A DNA stretch of 54,587 nt, taken from assembly GCA_017623685.1 (NCBI GenBank), contig JAGAOP010000063.1, positions 1 through 54,587 on the forward strand, in the 5' to 3' direction. The notes beneath the pieces are model-generated. The model was given only the letters and a program-made list of their open reading frames with translations. It ran no database searches and was not told the DNA's origin. Position numbers and translations under genes: made by a program. The number at the start of each line of letters is the position of its first letter. Position 1 is the stretch's first letter. Of the stretch, positions 20,381 through 28,835 are shown one piece after another. Source of the stretch: Spirochaetaceae bacterium. GTDB lineage: Bacteria > Spirochaetota > Spirochaetia > Treponematales > Treponemataceae.

Positions 20381-20409
20381 TAGTCATGAAAAGATTTTTT
20401 CGGTATAAT
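20381..20409 (+). promoter_or_regulatory. Promoter of ruvAB, start at ATG
   Basis: TAGTCA (20381-20386), a 17-nt spacer and TATAAT (20404-20409), then 7 nt to the ruvA ATG at 20417. No Shine-Dalgarno fits between. Confidence 0.65.
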
Positions 20410-20416
20410 TCAATTT

Positions 20417-21028
20417 ATGTTCAATAGTTTGAAAGGAATAATTACTGCAAAGCTTCCTCAAAATCTTCACCTTGAAACAGGGGGAATTGAATGGGATATT
20501 TCTGTGCCAGACACAACCCTAGATTCACTTCCTGTAGTAGGTGAAACTGCAAAAATTTATACCTGGCTCCAACACAGAGAGGATTCAATGAAACTGTTTG
20601 GCTTTTCCTCTGCAGAAGAACGAGCTGTTTTTCTTGATTTGCTAAAAGTAGATGGAGTGGGAACTAAGGGTGCTTTGAAAATTATGTCTGGTATAACTTT
20701 GAATCAACTATTGCAAGCCTTAGACAGCGAAGATTTAGCTCAATTAGAGCGGCTTCCAGGAGTTGGCAAAAAAACTGCTCAAAAAATGATGCTTACTCTA
20801 AAAGGCAAACTAACTCTTGAATCCAATAGAATTTCTCCAAAACAAACTAATGTACCTCTTCAATGGCAAGACCTTATCGATGCCCTTACTTCTATGGGAT
20901 ATGAAAAACGTTCTTGCGAAGAAGTAATAAATAAACTAGAACAACAACTTGTTTCAGAGTTAGAGGGCAAAACCCAAACTGAAAAAGAAGGCATTTTATT
21001 CCGTAAAGCCATCGTGGAGTTAGCCTAA
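20417..21028 (+). CDS. ruvA: Holliday junction branch migration protein RuvA
   Basis: 203 residues. An N-terminal OB fold ([31 protein letters not shown]) is followed by paired helix-hairpin-helix motifs ([18 protein letters not shown] and [17 protein letters not shown]) and the C-terminal domain III that contacts RuvB. RuvA tetramers hold the four-way junction and load RuvB rings. The stop codon overlaps the ruvB start (TAATG), coupling the two. The start lies 7 nt downstream of a perfect TATAAT with no ribosome binding site. Confidence 0.97.
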   Translation: MFNSLKGIITAKLPQNLHLETGGIEWDISVPDTTLDSLPVVGETAKIYTWLQHREDSMKLFGFSSAEERAVFLDLLKVDGVGTKGALKIMSGITLNQLLQALDSEDLAQLERLPGVGKKTAQKMMLTLKGKLTLESNRISPKQTNVPLQWQDLIDALTSMGYEKRSCEEVINKLEQQLVSELEGKTQTEKEGILFRKAIVELA

Positions 21029-22047
21029 TGAATGAAATTTTGCATCCATCGATTCCTTTAGAAGATGATAATCAAGAAATAACTTTACGTCCACAATTAT
21101 TGAATGAATTTTTGGGGCAAAGTGCTGTAAAAGATAATCTTTCAGTCTTTATAGAAGCAGCTAGAACTCGAAAAGAAAGTTTAGACCATTTATTTTTAAT
21201 TGGTCCCCCAGGTCTTGGTAAAACGACTTTAGCTCAAATCACAGCCCATGAATTACAAGCTGATTTTAAGGTAACAAGCGCCCCTGCTTTAGATAAACCC
21301 AAGGATTTAGCAGGAATCCTTTCTACCATAACAGAACGAACAGTTTTTTTTATAGATGAAATTCATAGATTAAAGCCTACGATCGAAGAAATGCTTTATA
21401 TTGCCATGGAAGATTACGAACTAGATTGGGTAATTGGACAAGGAGCAGCAGCTAGAACAGTGCGAATTCCCATTCCAAAATTTACCCTTGTGGGAGCTAC
21501 AACAAAGGCCGGAATGGTTTCTAGTCCACTTATCAGTCGCTTTGGAATTGTTCAGCGATTTAATTTTTATTCCCCACAAGAGTTAGCCGCTATAATTCAC
21601 CGATCTGCTAAGATATTAAATGTAGTTGTAGAAAAAGATGCAGCTTTACTCATGGCTGAATGTTCACGAGGAACCCCACGTATTGCCAATAGAGTTTTAC
21701 GCAGAATCCGTGACTTTGCTCAAGTTCTGAATAAAGGAATAATTACAGTTGAAATTACAAAAATTGGACTTGAACGCCTTGAAATAGACAGTTTAGGGCT
21801 TGAAAAATACGACAGAGAAATATTACTAAGCATTATAGATAATTTCGGTGGAGGACCTGTGGGAGCTGAAACTTTAGCAATTTCTATTGGTGAATCTATT
21901 GATACCTTAGAAGATTATTATGAACCCTATTTAATTCAATGTGGATTATTGCAACGAACTCCCAGAGGTAGAATTGTTACAGAAAAAGCCTATGAACATT
22001 TAGGTCTACAGAATAAAGTTAATTCCCGTGAAAGATTATTGTTCTAA
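21028..22047 (+). CDS. ruvB: Holliday junction DNA helicase RuvB
   Basis: 339 residues, the usual RuvB size. The N-terminal [11 protein letters not shown] motif precedes Walker [10 protein letters not shown], Walker B FFIDEIHR, sensor 1 [20 protein letters not shown] and the arginine-finger region, then the winged-helix domain ([15 protein letters not shown]...[14 protein letters not shown]). It drives ATP-dependent branch migration with RuvA. RuvC is not in this window. Translation is coupled to ruvA by a 1-nt overlap. Confidence 0.98.
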   Translation: MNEILHPSIPLEDDNQEITLRPQLLNEFLGQSAVKDNLSVFIEAARTRKESLDHLFLIGPPGLGKTTLAQITAHELQADFKVTSAPALDKPKDLAGILSTITERTVFFIDEIHRLKPTIEEMLYIAMEDYELDWVIGQGAAARTVRIPIPKFTLVGATTKAGMVSSPLISRFGIVQRFNFYSPQELAAIIHRSAKILNVVVEKDAALLMAECSRGTPRIANRVLRRIRDFAQVLNKGIITVEITKIGLERLEIDSLGLEKYDREILLSIIDNFGGGPVGAETLAISIGESIDTLEDYYEPYLIQCGLLQRTPRGRIVTEKAYEHLGLQNKVNSRERLLF

Positions 22048-22079
22048 ATAAACTCTTTTTTTTTAGTTTGAGTTTTCAC

Positions 22080-22108
22080 TTTCCAAAGATAAGGTTTTTC
22101 GCTATAAT
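22080..22108 (+). promoter_or_regulatory. Promoter of queA, start at ATG
   Basis: TTTCCA (22080-22085), 17 nt, TATAAT (22103-22108), then exactly 6 nt to the ATG at 22115. Confidence 0.55.
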
Positions 22109-22114
22109 TTTCAT

Positions 22115-23152
22115 ATGCTAACTAAAGATTTTTACTTTGATCTTCCAGAAGAATTAATTGCTCAGCATCCTTCTAACATAAGAGGTGAAGATAAATTAAT
22201 GGTTTTGGAAAAAAACACTGGAAAAGTAACTCACCACATGATGAATGAACTTCCTGAATTAATTCCAGAAGATGCTTTAATGATATTCAATGATTCAAAA
22301 GTTAGACGCTCTAGAGTTTATGGAATAAAAGAAACCACAGGAAGGGAATGTGAATTTTTGTTTATTCAGCCTTTAGGCGAAAATAAATGGAAAGCTATGG
22401 TAAAAAATGCAAAAAAGCAACGGGTGGGTTGTAAATATCAGTTTCCAGATGGAAGCATAGCATCAATAATCAAAAATTCTGCTGATGAGGGAACAGAATT
22501 TAGAACCATAGAATTCAACTGCAACATTACAGAAGAATGGTTTGAAGTAAACGGACATATTCCACTTCCGCCATATATTCGTCGCCAAGACACACAAGAA
22601 GATAGTAGTCGATATCAAAACATTTATGCAAAAGAAACAGGTTCTGCTGCCTGCCCTACTGCAGGTCTTCATTTTACGAAAAAAATGCTAGAAACCTTAG
22701 AAACTAAAGGGATTCAAAAAGCTTGGGTTACTTTGCACGTTGGGTTAGGTACTTTTCTTCCAGTAAGAGCAGAACAAATTAAAGACCACAAAATGCATTA
22801 TGAAAGTTATTCCATAACTTCAGAAACAGCTAAACTTGTTACAGAAGCAAAAAAAATAAATAGACCAATCCTTGCTGTAGGTACAACATCTGTAAGAACC
22901 TTAGAATCAGCCTGGGATGAAGAAAAACAAATCTTACCTTCTGGTACAGGAAACACAAATATATTTATCTATCCTGGATATAAATTTAAAGTTGTAAATA
23001 AACTTTTTACTAATTTTCACACACCTGAATCCACATTGCTAATGCTAGTAAGTGCCTTTGCAGGAAAAGAAAAAATAATGAATGCATACGCCCAGGCTGT
23101 AGAAAATCGCTACAGATTTTTTTCTTATGGGGACGCAATGCTATTATTGTAA
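22115..23152 (+). CDS. queA: tRNA preQ1(34) S-adenosylmethionine ribosyltransferase-isomerase
   Basis: 345 residues. The family blocks are FDLPEELIAQHPSNIRGEDKLMVL, a beta-barrel insert, GHIPLPPYIRRQDTQEDSSRYQNIYAKETGSAACPTAGLHFT, and WVTLHVGLGTFLPV, with TNFHTPESTLLMLVSAFAG near the end. QueA transfers and rearranges the ribose of SAM onto preQ1 in tRNA, giving epoxyqueuosine. It depends on SAM, made by metK about 5 kb away. It probably has its own leaderless transcript; it follows ruvB by 67 bp. Confidence 0.97.
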   Translation: MLTKDFYFDLPEELIAQHPSNIRGEDKLMVLEKNTGKVTHHMMNELPELIPEDALMIFNDSKVRRSRVYGIKETTGRECEFLFIQPLGENKWKAMVKNAKKQRVGCKYQFPDGSIASIIKNSADEGTEFRTIEFNCNITEEWFEVNGHIPLPPYIRRQDTQEDSSRYQNIYAKETGSAACPTAGLHFTKKMLETLETKGIQKAWVTLHVGLGTFLPVRAEQIKDHKMHYESYSITSETAKLVTEAKKINRPILAVGTTSVRTLESAWDEEKQILPSGTGNTNIFIYPGYKFKVVNKLFTNFHTPESTLLMLVSAFAGKEKIMNAYAQAVENRYRFFSYGDAMLLL

Positions 23153-23314
23153 AACAGATTAAATCTTAAAGCGTAGTACAGGTAATTTTTCTTTTTTTTT
23201 GCAAAGTTGCCATTTTTTTGAATTTACTCCTATAAATTTAATTGTCATTTTTTTTATAAGAGTATTTATGTAAAATTGCAACTTCAAAGATTGTCGAAAG
23301 CTATCACTTGCTTT

Positions 23315-23357
23315 CAAGAATGTACCTTATCTTTTTTTGAACATTCTTGCGGCTTTT
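23315..23357 (+). terminator. Possible terminator downstream of queA
   Basis: CAAGAATGT (23315-23323) pairs perfectly with ACATTCTTG (23341-23349) across a 17-nt T-rich loop, followed by CGGCTTTTT. The large loop and distant T run lower confidence. Confidence 0.45.
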
Positions 23358-23475
23358 TATTGCAAAGGACATTTTTTTGGGAATATATAACAGAAACTAT
23401 AGGCATAGAAAAAAATTTTATTAACATTTTTTTTCTATGATTCCTAAGATTTAAAATTTTTATATCAATAGAACA

Positions 23476-23505
23476 ATGACAAAGTTTTTTATTATATGAT
23501 ATAAT
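23476..23505 (+). promoter_or_regulatory. Promoter of the lipoprotein gene
   Basis: ATGACA (23476-23481), an 18-nt spacer, perfect TATAAT (23500-23505). Expected start near 23512, leaving a leader of about 57 nt. Confidence 0.6.
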
Positions 23506-23568
23506 TCTTATGTTACTTTATTTATATTATTTTTTTTATATGTTAAACCTAAAGAACTGGAGATTTTT

Positions 23569-24198
23569 ATGAAAAACTTTTCTTTGTTTTTACTTGTTCT
23601 CTTCTCTTTCCTTTTATCAAGTTGTAGTTTTCTTCTTTCAGGACTAGGAGGAACTTCTTCTTATACTTTTGTAAACAAATTATCTGGCACTGTAATAACT
23701 CAAATTAAACTTGAACCAGCTGATAACATTAATCTTTTTTCTAATAAAACTCACTCTTGTAGGATTAGCTATAATCAATCCACTGTAATTCAAAATATTT
23801 CTGATGGAAAATATCGTGTTTATGTCACAATTGATGGGACTGAATACTTAGCTAACAAAGGAACAGAGCTTATAGTCAATCATGATGATGGGGAATTACA
23901 GCTTAAATATAAACAAGCCTTAGAAGCAAATCTTAAAGTTAGAAATACAACATCAAAAACTTTTACTTCAATAACCTGGTCCACATCTTCAAATTTTAGT
24001 GATTCTTCAACAAGGAACATAAGTATCAAACCTAATTCAACTGCTACAATTTCACTTCCAGAAGGAAGTTTTTACCTAAAATTCGGAGTTAAGATAAATG
24101 AATTCCAAACTTCATATATTACTTACAAAAATCAATTTTCTGCTGCTCTTGTAGAACTTGAAAAAGGACAAACACAAGAAATAACAGTTTCTGAATAA
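23569..24198 (+). CDS. Lipoprotein with two beta-sandwich-like halves, unknown
   Basis: 209 residues. The type II signal peptide (MKNFSLFLLVLFSFLLSSCS) has a lipobox LSSC, so the product should be lipid-anchored after Cys19. The rest divides into two similar beta-rich halves: FVNKLSGTVITQIKLEPAD...TVIQNISDGKYRVYVTIDGTEY and VRNTTSKTFTSITWSTSSN...ATISLPEGSFYLKFGVKINEF. Each has an N(T/K)(L/T)S...I..I opening followed by a GxY/FxxxV strand, suggesting internal duplication. GGAG lies 8 nt upstream of the ATG. No known family recognised. Confidence 0.75.
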   Translation: MKNFSLFLLVLFSFLLSSCSFLLSGLGGTSSYTFVNKLSGTVITQIKLEPADNINLFSNKTHSCRISYNQSTVIQNISDGKYRVYVTIDGTEYLANKGTELIVNHDDGELQLKYKQALEANLKVRNTTSKTFTSITWSTSSNFSDSSTRNISIKPNSTATISLPEGSFYLKFGVKINEFQTSYITYKNQFSAALVELEKGQTQEITVSE

Positions 24199-24205
24199 AA
24201 AAATA

Positions 24206-24234
24206 TTGACAATATATTTAGTTTCGTATAATAT
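24206..24234 (+). promoter_or_regulatory. Promoter of the rubrerythrin operon
   Basis: TTGACA at 24206-24211. The -10 is either TATAAT at 24227-24232 (15-nt spacer) or TAATAT at 24229-24234 (17-nt spacer). The PerR-type operator starts 2-4 nt downstream and would cover the transcript start. Confidence 0.6.
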
Positions 24235-24235
24235 C

Positions 24236-24258
24236 AAAATTGTAATGATTACAATTTT
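24236..24258. promoter_or_regulatory. PerR-type operator
   Basis: A perfect 11-1-11 inverted repeat: AAAATTGTAAT, a central G at 24247, then ATTACAATTTT. Its core TTGTAATGATTACAA matches 13 of 15 positions of the Bacillus PerR box (TTATAATnATTATAA, known from the literature). It overlaps the expected transcript start of a peroxide-detoxifying gene, and a Fur/PerR family gene follows downstream. Confidence 0.8.
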
Positions 24259-24277
24259 GTATTAATTACACTTACTA

Positions 24278-24421
24278 AAAGATAAAACTGTCTTTACTTT
24301 CAACAGTTAGTATCTTTGAAAGTTTGCGTTGCAAGCTTTATATTATTGCTGCTTTTTCACTATGCTTGTTTATGCACAGCTAGATTGTAAAGCAGCCTAA
24401 AAAGTCAATGATTGACTTTTT
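24278..24421 (+). ncRNA. Structured 5' leader of the rubrerythrin mRNA (four hairpins)
   Basis: Four hairpins can be drawn end to end. H1: AAAGATA (24278-24284) with TATCTTT (24311-24317), extended inward by AACTG (24286-24290) with CAGTT (24304-24308). H2: AAAGTTTGC (24319-24327) with GCAAGCTTT (24331-24339). H3: GCTGCTTT (24348-24355) with AAAGCAGC (24389-24396). H4: AAAAAGTCAAT (24399-24409) with ATTGACTTTTT (24411-24421), ending 1 nt before the Shine-Dalgarno AAGGAG. H4 with its U run looks like an attenuator. No known riboswitch class recognised. Confidence 0.5.
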
Positions 24422-24434
24422 CAAGGAGTGAAGT

Positions 24435-24977
24435 ATGAAGAAATGGGTATGTAGTGTATGTGGTTATGTTCACACAGGTGATAATGCACCTGAATTTTGT
24501 CCACAATGTCGTGTTCCTGCTGATAAATTTAAGGAACAGGTTGCTTTCAGTGGTTTTGCAGATGAACACAAAGTTGGAATTGCTCAAGGTTTAGACGCTG
24601 AAGTAGTTCAAGGATTAAAAGACAACTATATGGGTGAATGTACAGAAGTAGGAATGTATATTGCAATGAGTCGTCAAGCAGACAGAGAAGGTTATCCAGA
24701 AATTGCAGAAGCTTTTAAACGTTACGCTTTTGAAGAAGCTGACCACGCAGCTAGATTTGCAGAACTTTTAGGTGAAGTTGTTACAGCTAGTACAAAGAAA
24801 AACCTTCAACTTCGTTCTGATGCAGAAGCTGGTGCTTGCGAAGGAAAATTAATGCTAGCAAAAAGAGCAAAAGAGTTGGGTTATGATGCAATCCATGATA
24901 CTGTCCACGAAATGGCAAAAGACGAAGCTCGCCATGGAGCAGGCTTTATGGGGCTTTTGAATAGATATTTCGGCTAA
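24435..24977 (+). CDS. Reverse rubrerythrin (NADH peroxidase type): N-terminal rubredoxin plus diiron domain
   Basis: 180 residues. A rubredoxin-like FeS4 domain comes first (C6xxC9G and C22xxC25 in CSVCGY and CPQCR). A four-helix diiron domain with its Glu/His ligands follows ([80 protein letters not shown]). Placing the rubredoxin domain first is the reverse rubrerythrin arrangement of Clostridium, which reduces hydrogen peroxide with NADH-derived electrons, as suits an anaerobe. Control should be by PerR through the operator at 24247, and perhaps by the leader RNA. AAGGAG lies 6 nt before the ATG. Confidence 0.93.
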   Translation: MKKWVCSVCGYVHTGDNAPEFCPQCRVPADKFKEQVAFSGFADEHKVGIAQGLDAEVVQGLKDNYMGECTEVGMYIAMSRQADREGYPEIAEAFKRYAFEEADHAARFAELLGEVVTASTKKNLQLRSDAEAGACEGKLMLAKRAKELGYDAIHDTVHEMAKDEARHGAGFMGLLNRYFG

Positions 24978-24985
24978 ATACATTA

Positions 24986-25014
24986 ACAAGGGGTTATCAT
25001 AACCCCTTGTTTTT
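24986..25014 (+). terminator. Terminator/attenuator between rubrerythrin and perR
   Basis: Perfect 12-bp arms ACAAGGGGTTAT (24986-24997) and ATAACCCCTTGT (24999-25010) around a single C, then TTTT. The regulator's Shine-Dalgarno AAGGA follows within 6 nt and no separate promoter fits, so perR probably depends on readthrough. Confidence 0.85.
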
Positions 25015-25026
25015 CAAGGAAAATTG

Positions 25027-25464
25027 ATGATTCAGCCTTTGACCGAAAAACAAATATCAGATAAAATTTTAGCTTGTGGTATTAGGCCTTCTTTTCAAAG
25101 AGTTAAAATATTAAATTACTTATATAAAAATAGACTTCATCCTACTGCCGAAAAAGTATACGAAGCTTTATCACCAGAAATACTAACTTTATCAAGAACA
25201 ACAGTATATAATACTTTGAAATTATTTATTGATAATGGATTAGTTCAAAGTTTGACTATTGATGGAGATGAAATGCGTTATGATGCAGATACAAGCCATC
25301 ATCTACACTTTAAATGTAACTGTTGTGGAAATGTATTAGATATGTTATATCCCGATACAGAATTTGAGTACGACAAAATAATATCAATGTTACCAGCTGA
25401 GTTTACTGTAAATAAAATTCAGACTTTTATTTGGGGAACTTGTTCAGACTGTAAAAAAAAATAA
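25027..25464 (+). CDS. perR: Fur-family peroxide-type regulator (PerR)
   Basis: 145 residues from ATG at 25027; AAGGA lies 7 nt upstream, and a TTG at 25024 is less likely. The N-terminal winged helix (RPSFQRVKILNYLYKNRLHPTAEKVYEAL...LSRTTVYNTLKLFIDNGLV) is typical Fur. The regulatory metal site shows MRYDADTSHHLHFKC with the Asp and two His of PerR-type sensors. Structural zinc is bound by CNCC and CSDC. Its place directly after a rubrerythrin gene that carries a PerR box makes PerR more likely than Fur, Zur or Nur. It should autoregulate through the shared upstream operator. Confidence 0.85.
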   Translation: MIQPLTEKQISDKILACGIRPSFQRVKILNYLYKNRLHPTAEKVYEALSPEILTLSRTTVYNTLKLFIDNGLVQSLTIDGDEMRYDADTSHHLHFKCNCCGNVLDMLYPDTEFEYDKIISMLPAEFTVNKIQTFIWGTCSDCKKK

Positions 25465-25601
25465 TTTTTTTCAAGCAAAAAAAATTTAATTCATAATTTT
25501 AAAAATCTTGAACCATAAAAATACTTAACAACAAGTTTATTTTAATCGATAAATAAAGATAGGAAGCATGTTATTATTTTCATGTAATACATAATAAATT
25601 A

Positions 25602-25645
25602 TTATTCTTTTAGCAAACATTTCTTTTTTAAACCTAAAAGAATAA
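25602..25645 (+). promoter_or_regulatory. Hairpin in the ankyrin gene leader
   Basis: TTATTCTTTTAG (25602-25613) pairs perfectly over 12 bp with CTAAAAGAATAA (25634-25645) across a 20-nt loop, 25 nt before the ATG at 25671. The rest of the 206-bp gap after perR is AT-rich without clear signals. Confidence 0.45.
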
Positions 25646-25670
25646 AATTACTGATTAAATAGGAGTACAT

Positions 25671-28496
25671 ATGTATAAAAACATTAAATTTTTTGTTTAT
25701 ATGTTTACCTTTATTGCTTTTTTGATGGCTTGTACATCAACTCCAGTCACTCAAGTAGAGCAAAAAACTTTTACCAAAACACCTCAAGAATTAATTCTTT
25801 CTGGAAGTTTTGACAAAGTAAAGGATTCACTAAAAATACAAGAAAACATTGATTCTCCAGATGAGTATGGAAATACAGTTCTTCATGCTGCTGCAAAAGT
25901 AAATAACGGGGATTTAGTAACCTTGTTTATTTCCATGGGAGCTTCAACAGAACTTAAAAATAATGAAAGTGATACTGCATTACATGTTGCTATAAAAAAT
26001 GATAGCGTACAAGCTGCAGAAATTCTTGCTGCAGTTGATAGCGATATTTTTGCTAGGGATGCAGAAGGCAAAACGGCTTTAGAATTAGGAATTGCAAAAG
26101 GTAATCTATTTTTTCCAGCAATGATTACAACTCGAACAGGAGAACTACGAGATCCTTCAGGTCGTTCTATAATTCATTATTTTGTAAAGGCAGAAAATGA
26201 ATCAGCTTTGGATTATGCCATCCAAAAAAAGATTCCAGTTATTTCACCTGATAAAAATGGATTAACCCCCTTAGGTCTTGCATTACAAAATAATAAAAGC
26301 TTAAAAAGTATAAATATTGCTTCAACACTTTTATTAAATGGTGCGAAACCAGAAGGTGGAACATTTTCTTATTTTGAAACTGCAATTCTAACTAGAAATC
26401 CTTCTTTAAGATTTAACGATGGGCAAACACCATTGCATCTGTCAAGTATTCAAAATCATGTAGGAATTGTAGAATATTTATTGAATAAGGGTGCAACAAT
26501 TTCCGCTCAAGATATTTCTGGAGCAACTCCTTTGCATGAGGCAATTCGTTATGGCAATATCGAAATTGCAAGATTATTGCTTAATGCTGGAGCAAATGTA
26601 AATGCTCAAGACAATATGGGAAAAACTCCCTTGTTATTGATTATTCCACAAGAAAAACAAAAAGAAATATACAGTTTACTTCTTTCTAATAAGGCAAGTA
26701 TCAATGCAAAGGATATGTACGGCGATACAGTTCTTCATATTGCAACATTAAATGGTGCTGATTCTACAATGCTTCAGCAGTTTTTATCGATGGGAGCAGA
26801 TATAAACGAACGAAATAAAGAATGTACAACACCCCTTTCTTTGGCTGTAACTCATAAAAAAACTGCTTTAATACACTTTTATGCTCAAAATGGAGCAGAT
26901 ATTCACGCAGAAGATAAACAAGGGAAAACACCATTAACCAAAGCTTTGACACAAGGTCCAGAAATGACCACAAAATTACTGAATCAGTCAAATATTTTTA
27001 CAAGAGATTCCAACGGAAACACCCCTTTACATTTAGCAGTATTATGTGCAAGTCCATCTACTGTTGCAGAAAATTCAGACAACAAGGCGACACCAGATAC
27101 CTTAATTGAAAATATGGAATATATGGTTGCATTAAATTCTGAAATAAATGCACGGAACAAAAATGGAGATACGCCCCTTTCTTTGGCTGTACAAAGAAAT
27201 ATAAAAAAAGCAGGAGAATTCCTTTTAAGCCGAGGTGCTGACGTATTTTCAACAAACAACGATGATTACTCACCATTAAGACTTGCTTTAGAAGATAAAT
27301 CTGGCGATAAAACTTGGCTCTTATCATCCCAGGTTATTAAAGCAACAGATGGTAGTGGCAACACTCCATTGCATTATTCAGCAGAATGGGGACTTTCAGA
27401 AGCAATTTCTCTGCTAATAGAAAAGGGTGCTGATCCTAACGCAAAAAATGCAAACGGCGAAACAGCCCTTTATAATGCAGTTAAATCTAATGACCCTAAT
27501 TTAGTAAATGCATTGATTACTAAAGGCACAAACAAAGAAACAAGAGATTATATGGGCAACACACCTATTCACGCTTGTGTTCGTTGGAACTCTATAGAAG
27601 CAACAAAGGCTCTAGTAAAGGCAGGATTAAATTTAAATGCAAGAAATACTTCAGGAAAAACTCCCTTAGCAGAAGCAGCTAGAGCTGGTAAACTGAATAT
27701 GGTTACCCTACTTTTAGAAAATGGGGCAGATATAAACGCCACTGACGAAACAGGTAAAACAGTTTTAATCGATGCAATTCAAAGTGGTAGTACAGAACTA
27801 GTTCGCTTATTATTAGAAAAAGGAGCATCACCTTTAATTCAAGAAATGTATGGTCGGAACGCATTTCACGAAGCAGCATTACTTGGCGATCCAGAAATGA
27901 TAACAATAATACGTTTAGCAGGTGGAGATCCTCTTGGAAGAGATACAGATGGAAATACCCCATTTTCTATTGTATTACCAAAAGGAGAAGCTGCCATTCG
28001 TGCTGTTCTTGGTAGTAATTTGAATTTAAGCGATTCTAATGGTAACACACCTGTTCATGTGGCTGTAATGTCAATGGTTGAACCCGAAATACTTACAATG
28101 TTGCTTAAAATGAATTATCCCGTAAACAGACGAAACAGTTCTGGAACAACACCTTTAACTGTAGCAATAGCTCAGGATTCAATTCAATTAGCATCTATAT
28201 TGCTTCAATACGGGGCAGATCCTTATATTGCAGATAATACTGGTGAATGTGCTGTATCTTTAGCATTAAAAGATAATGCTCCTGTCTTGGATCAAATTGT
28301 AAAACAAGCAGGAAATAAAACAGACATTTCTGGAGAAGGAATATTACACTATGCAGCAAGATTAAGTGATGCAGCTACTGTAAAACGATTACTTTCCATG
28401 GGATTAGATAAATCCCAAAAAAGCATAAGCGGGGAAACCCCATATGACATTGCTGTAAGATGGCAAAGACCTGAATTGGCAACCTTATTACAATAA
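25671..28496 (+). CDS. Large ankyrin-repeat lipoprotein
   Basis: 941 residues. The lipoprotein signal peptide ends in lipobox LMAC (Cys21), followed by a short linker. From about residue 60 to the end the protein is nearly all ankyrin repeats, about 25 units of 33 residues (D..GNTPLHLAV......V..LL..GA..N). Some mid-protein units are divergent or insert-bearing (near residues 460-490). Ankyrin stacks mediate protein-protein contact; here the stack would be tethered in the periplasm or on the cell surface. AGGAG lies 7 nt before the ATG. It converges with the TrpR-like gene with a 2-bp gap. Confidence 0.92.
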   Translation: MYKNIKFFVYMFTFIAFLMACTSTPVTQVEQKTFTKTPQELILSGSFDKVKDSLKIQENIDSPDEYGNTVLHAAAKVNNGDLVTLFISMGASTELKNNESDTALHVAIKNDSVQAAEILAAVDSDIFARDAEGKTALELGIAKGNLFFPAMITTRTGELRDPSGRSIIHYFVKAENESALDYAIQKKIPVISPDKNGLTPLGLALQNNKSLKSINIASTLLLNGAKPEGGTFSYFETAILTRNPSLRFNDGQTPLHLSSIQNHVGIVEYLLNKGATISAQDISGATPLHEAIRYGNIEIARLLLNAGANVNAQDNMGKTPLLLIIPQEKQKEIYSLLLSNKASINAKDMYGDTVLHIATLNGADSTMLQQFLSMGADINERNKECTTPLSLAVTHKKTALIHFYAQNGADIHAEDKQGKTPLTKALTQGPEMTTKLLNQSNIFTRDSNGNTPLHLAVLCASPSTVAENSDNKATPDTLIENMEYMVALNSEINARNKNGDTPLSLAVQRNIKKAGEFLLSRGADVFSTNNDDYSPLRLALEDKSGDKTWLLSSQVIKATDGSGNTPLHYSAEWGLSEAISLLIEKGADPNAKNANGETALYNAVKSNDPNLVNALITKGTNKETRDYMGNTPIHACVRWNSIEATKALVKAGLNLNARNTSGKTPLAEAARAGKLNMVTLLLENGADINATDETGKTVLIDAIQSGSTELVRLLLEKGASPLIQEMYGRNAFHEAALLGDPEMITIIRLAGGDPLGRDTDGNTPFSIVLPKGEAAIRAVLGSNLNLSDSNGNTPVHVAVMSMVEPEILTMLLKMNYPVNRRNSSGTTPLTVAIAQDSIQLASILLQYGADPYIADNTGECAVSLALKDNAPVLDQIVKQAGNKTDISGEGILHYAARLSDAATVKRLLSMGLDKSQKSISGETPYDIAVRWQRPELATLLQ

Positions 28497-28498
28497 AT

Positions 28499-28792
28499 CT
28501 AATCAAATTGGGCGGCGCGTTCTAACATAATTCGGAATGCGCTGTCTTTTTTTTTCAATTCTTTGGAACCTCTTGTAATCTTACATAAACTCATATGAAA
28601 TTTTTCTGCAATATCTCGCTGTGGAGTTCCCTTTGCTATTTCTTTAACGATTAACCATCTTTTGGAAAAATCTTTTAGTTCAGAGGGTGTAAAAAGACAC
28701 TCAAAAAAATCAGACAATAAATTAACATCATCTGTTTGGGCAACTAATTTACATAATTCATCTAAACCTTTTTTTTCTAATATTTCATCCAT
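28499..28792 (-). CDS. TrpR/YerC-family DNA-binding protein
   Basis: 97 residues, the size of TrpR. All helical, with the family helix-turn-helix KGTPQRDIAEKFHMSLCKITRGSKELKK and the preceding LFTPSELKDFSKRWLIVKEI segment. TrpR represses tryptophan genes with bound tryptophan. No trp gene is in this window, so the target is unknown, and the YerC-type members of the family have different roles. TATACT lies 6 nt before the ATG and there is no Shine-Dalgarno, again a leaderless arrangement. Confidence 0.85.
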   Translation of the reverse strand: MDEILEKKGLDELCKLVAQTDDVNLLSDFFECLFTPSELKDFSKRWLIVKEIAKGTPQRDIAEKFHMSLCKITRGSKELKKKDSAFRIMLERAAQFD

Positions 28793-28798
28793 AAAATA

Positions 28799-28804
28799 AG
28801 TATA
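28799..28804 (-). promoter_or_regulatory. -10 element of the trpR-like gene, start at ATG
   Basis: Minus-strand TATACT, 6 nt before the ATG at 28792. No good -35 is seen at 17 nt. Confidence 0.4.
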
Positions 28805-28835
28805 ATTGATTGCTTAAAAAAATAAAAGTATTTTT

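Larger units (their letters stand above)
23153..23568. other. 416-bp AT-rich intergenic region
   Basis: No convincing gene of ordinary size. It contains a hairpin (23315-23349) that may end the queA transcript, and the promoter of the next lipoprotein gene. A 20-codon frame just upstream of that gene (ATG 23510, stop overlapping the lipoprotein ATG) is described in the findings. Confidence 0.6.
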
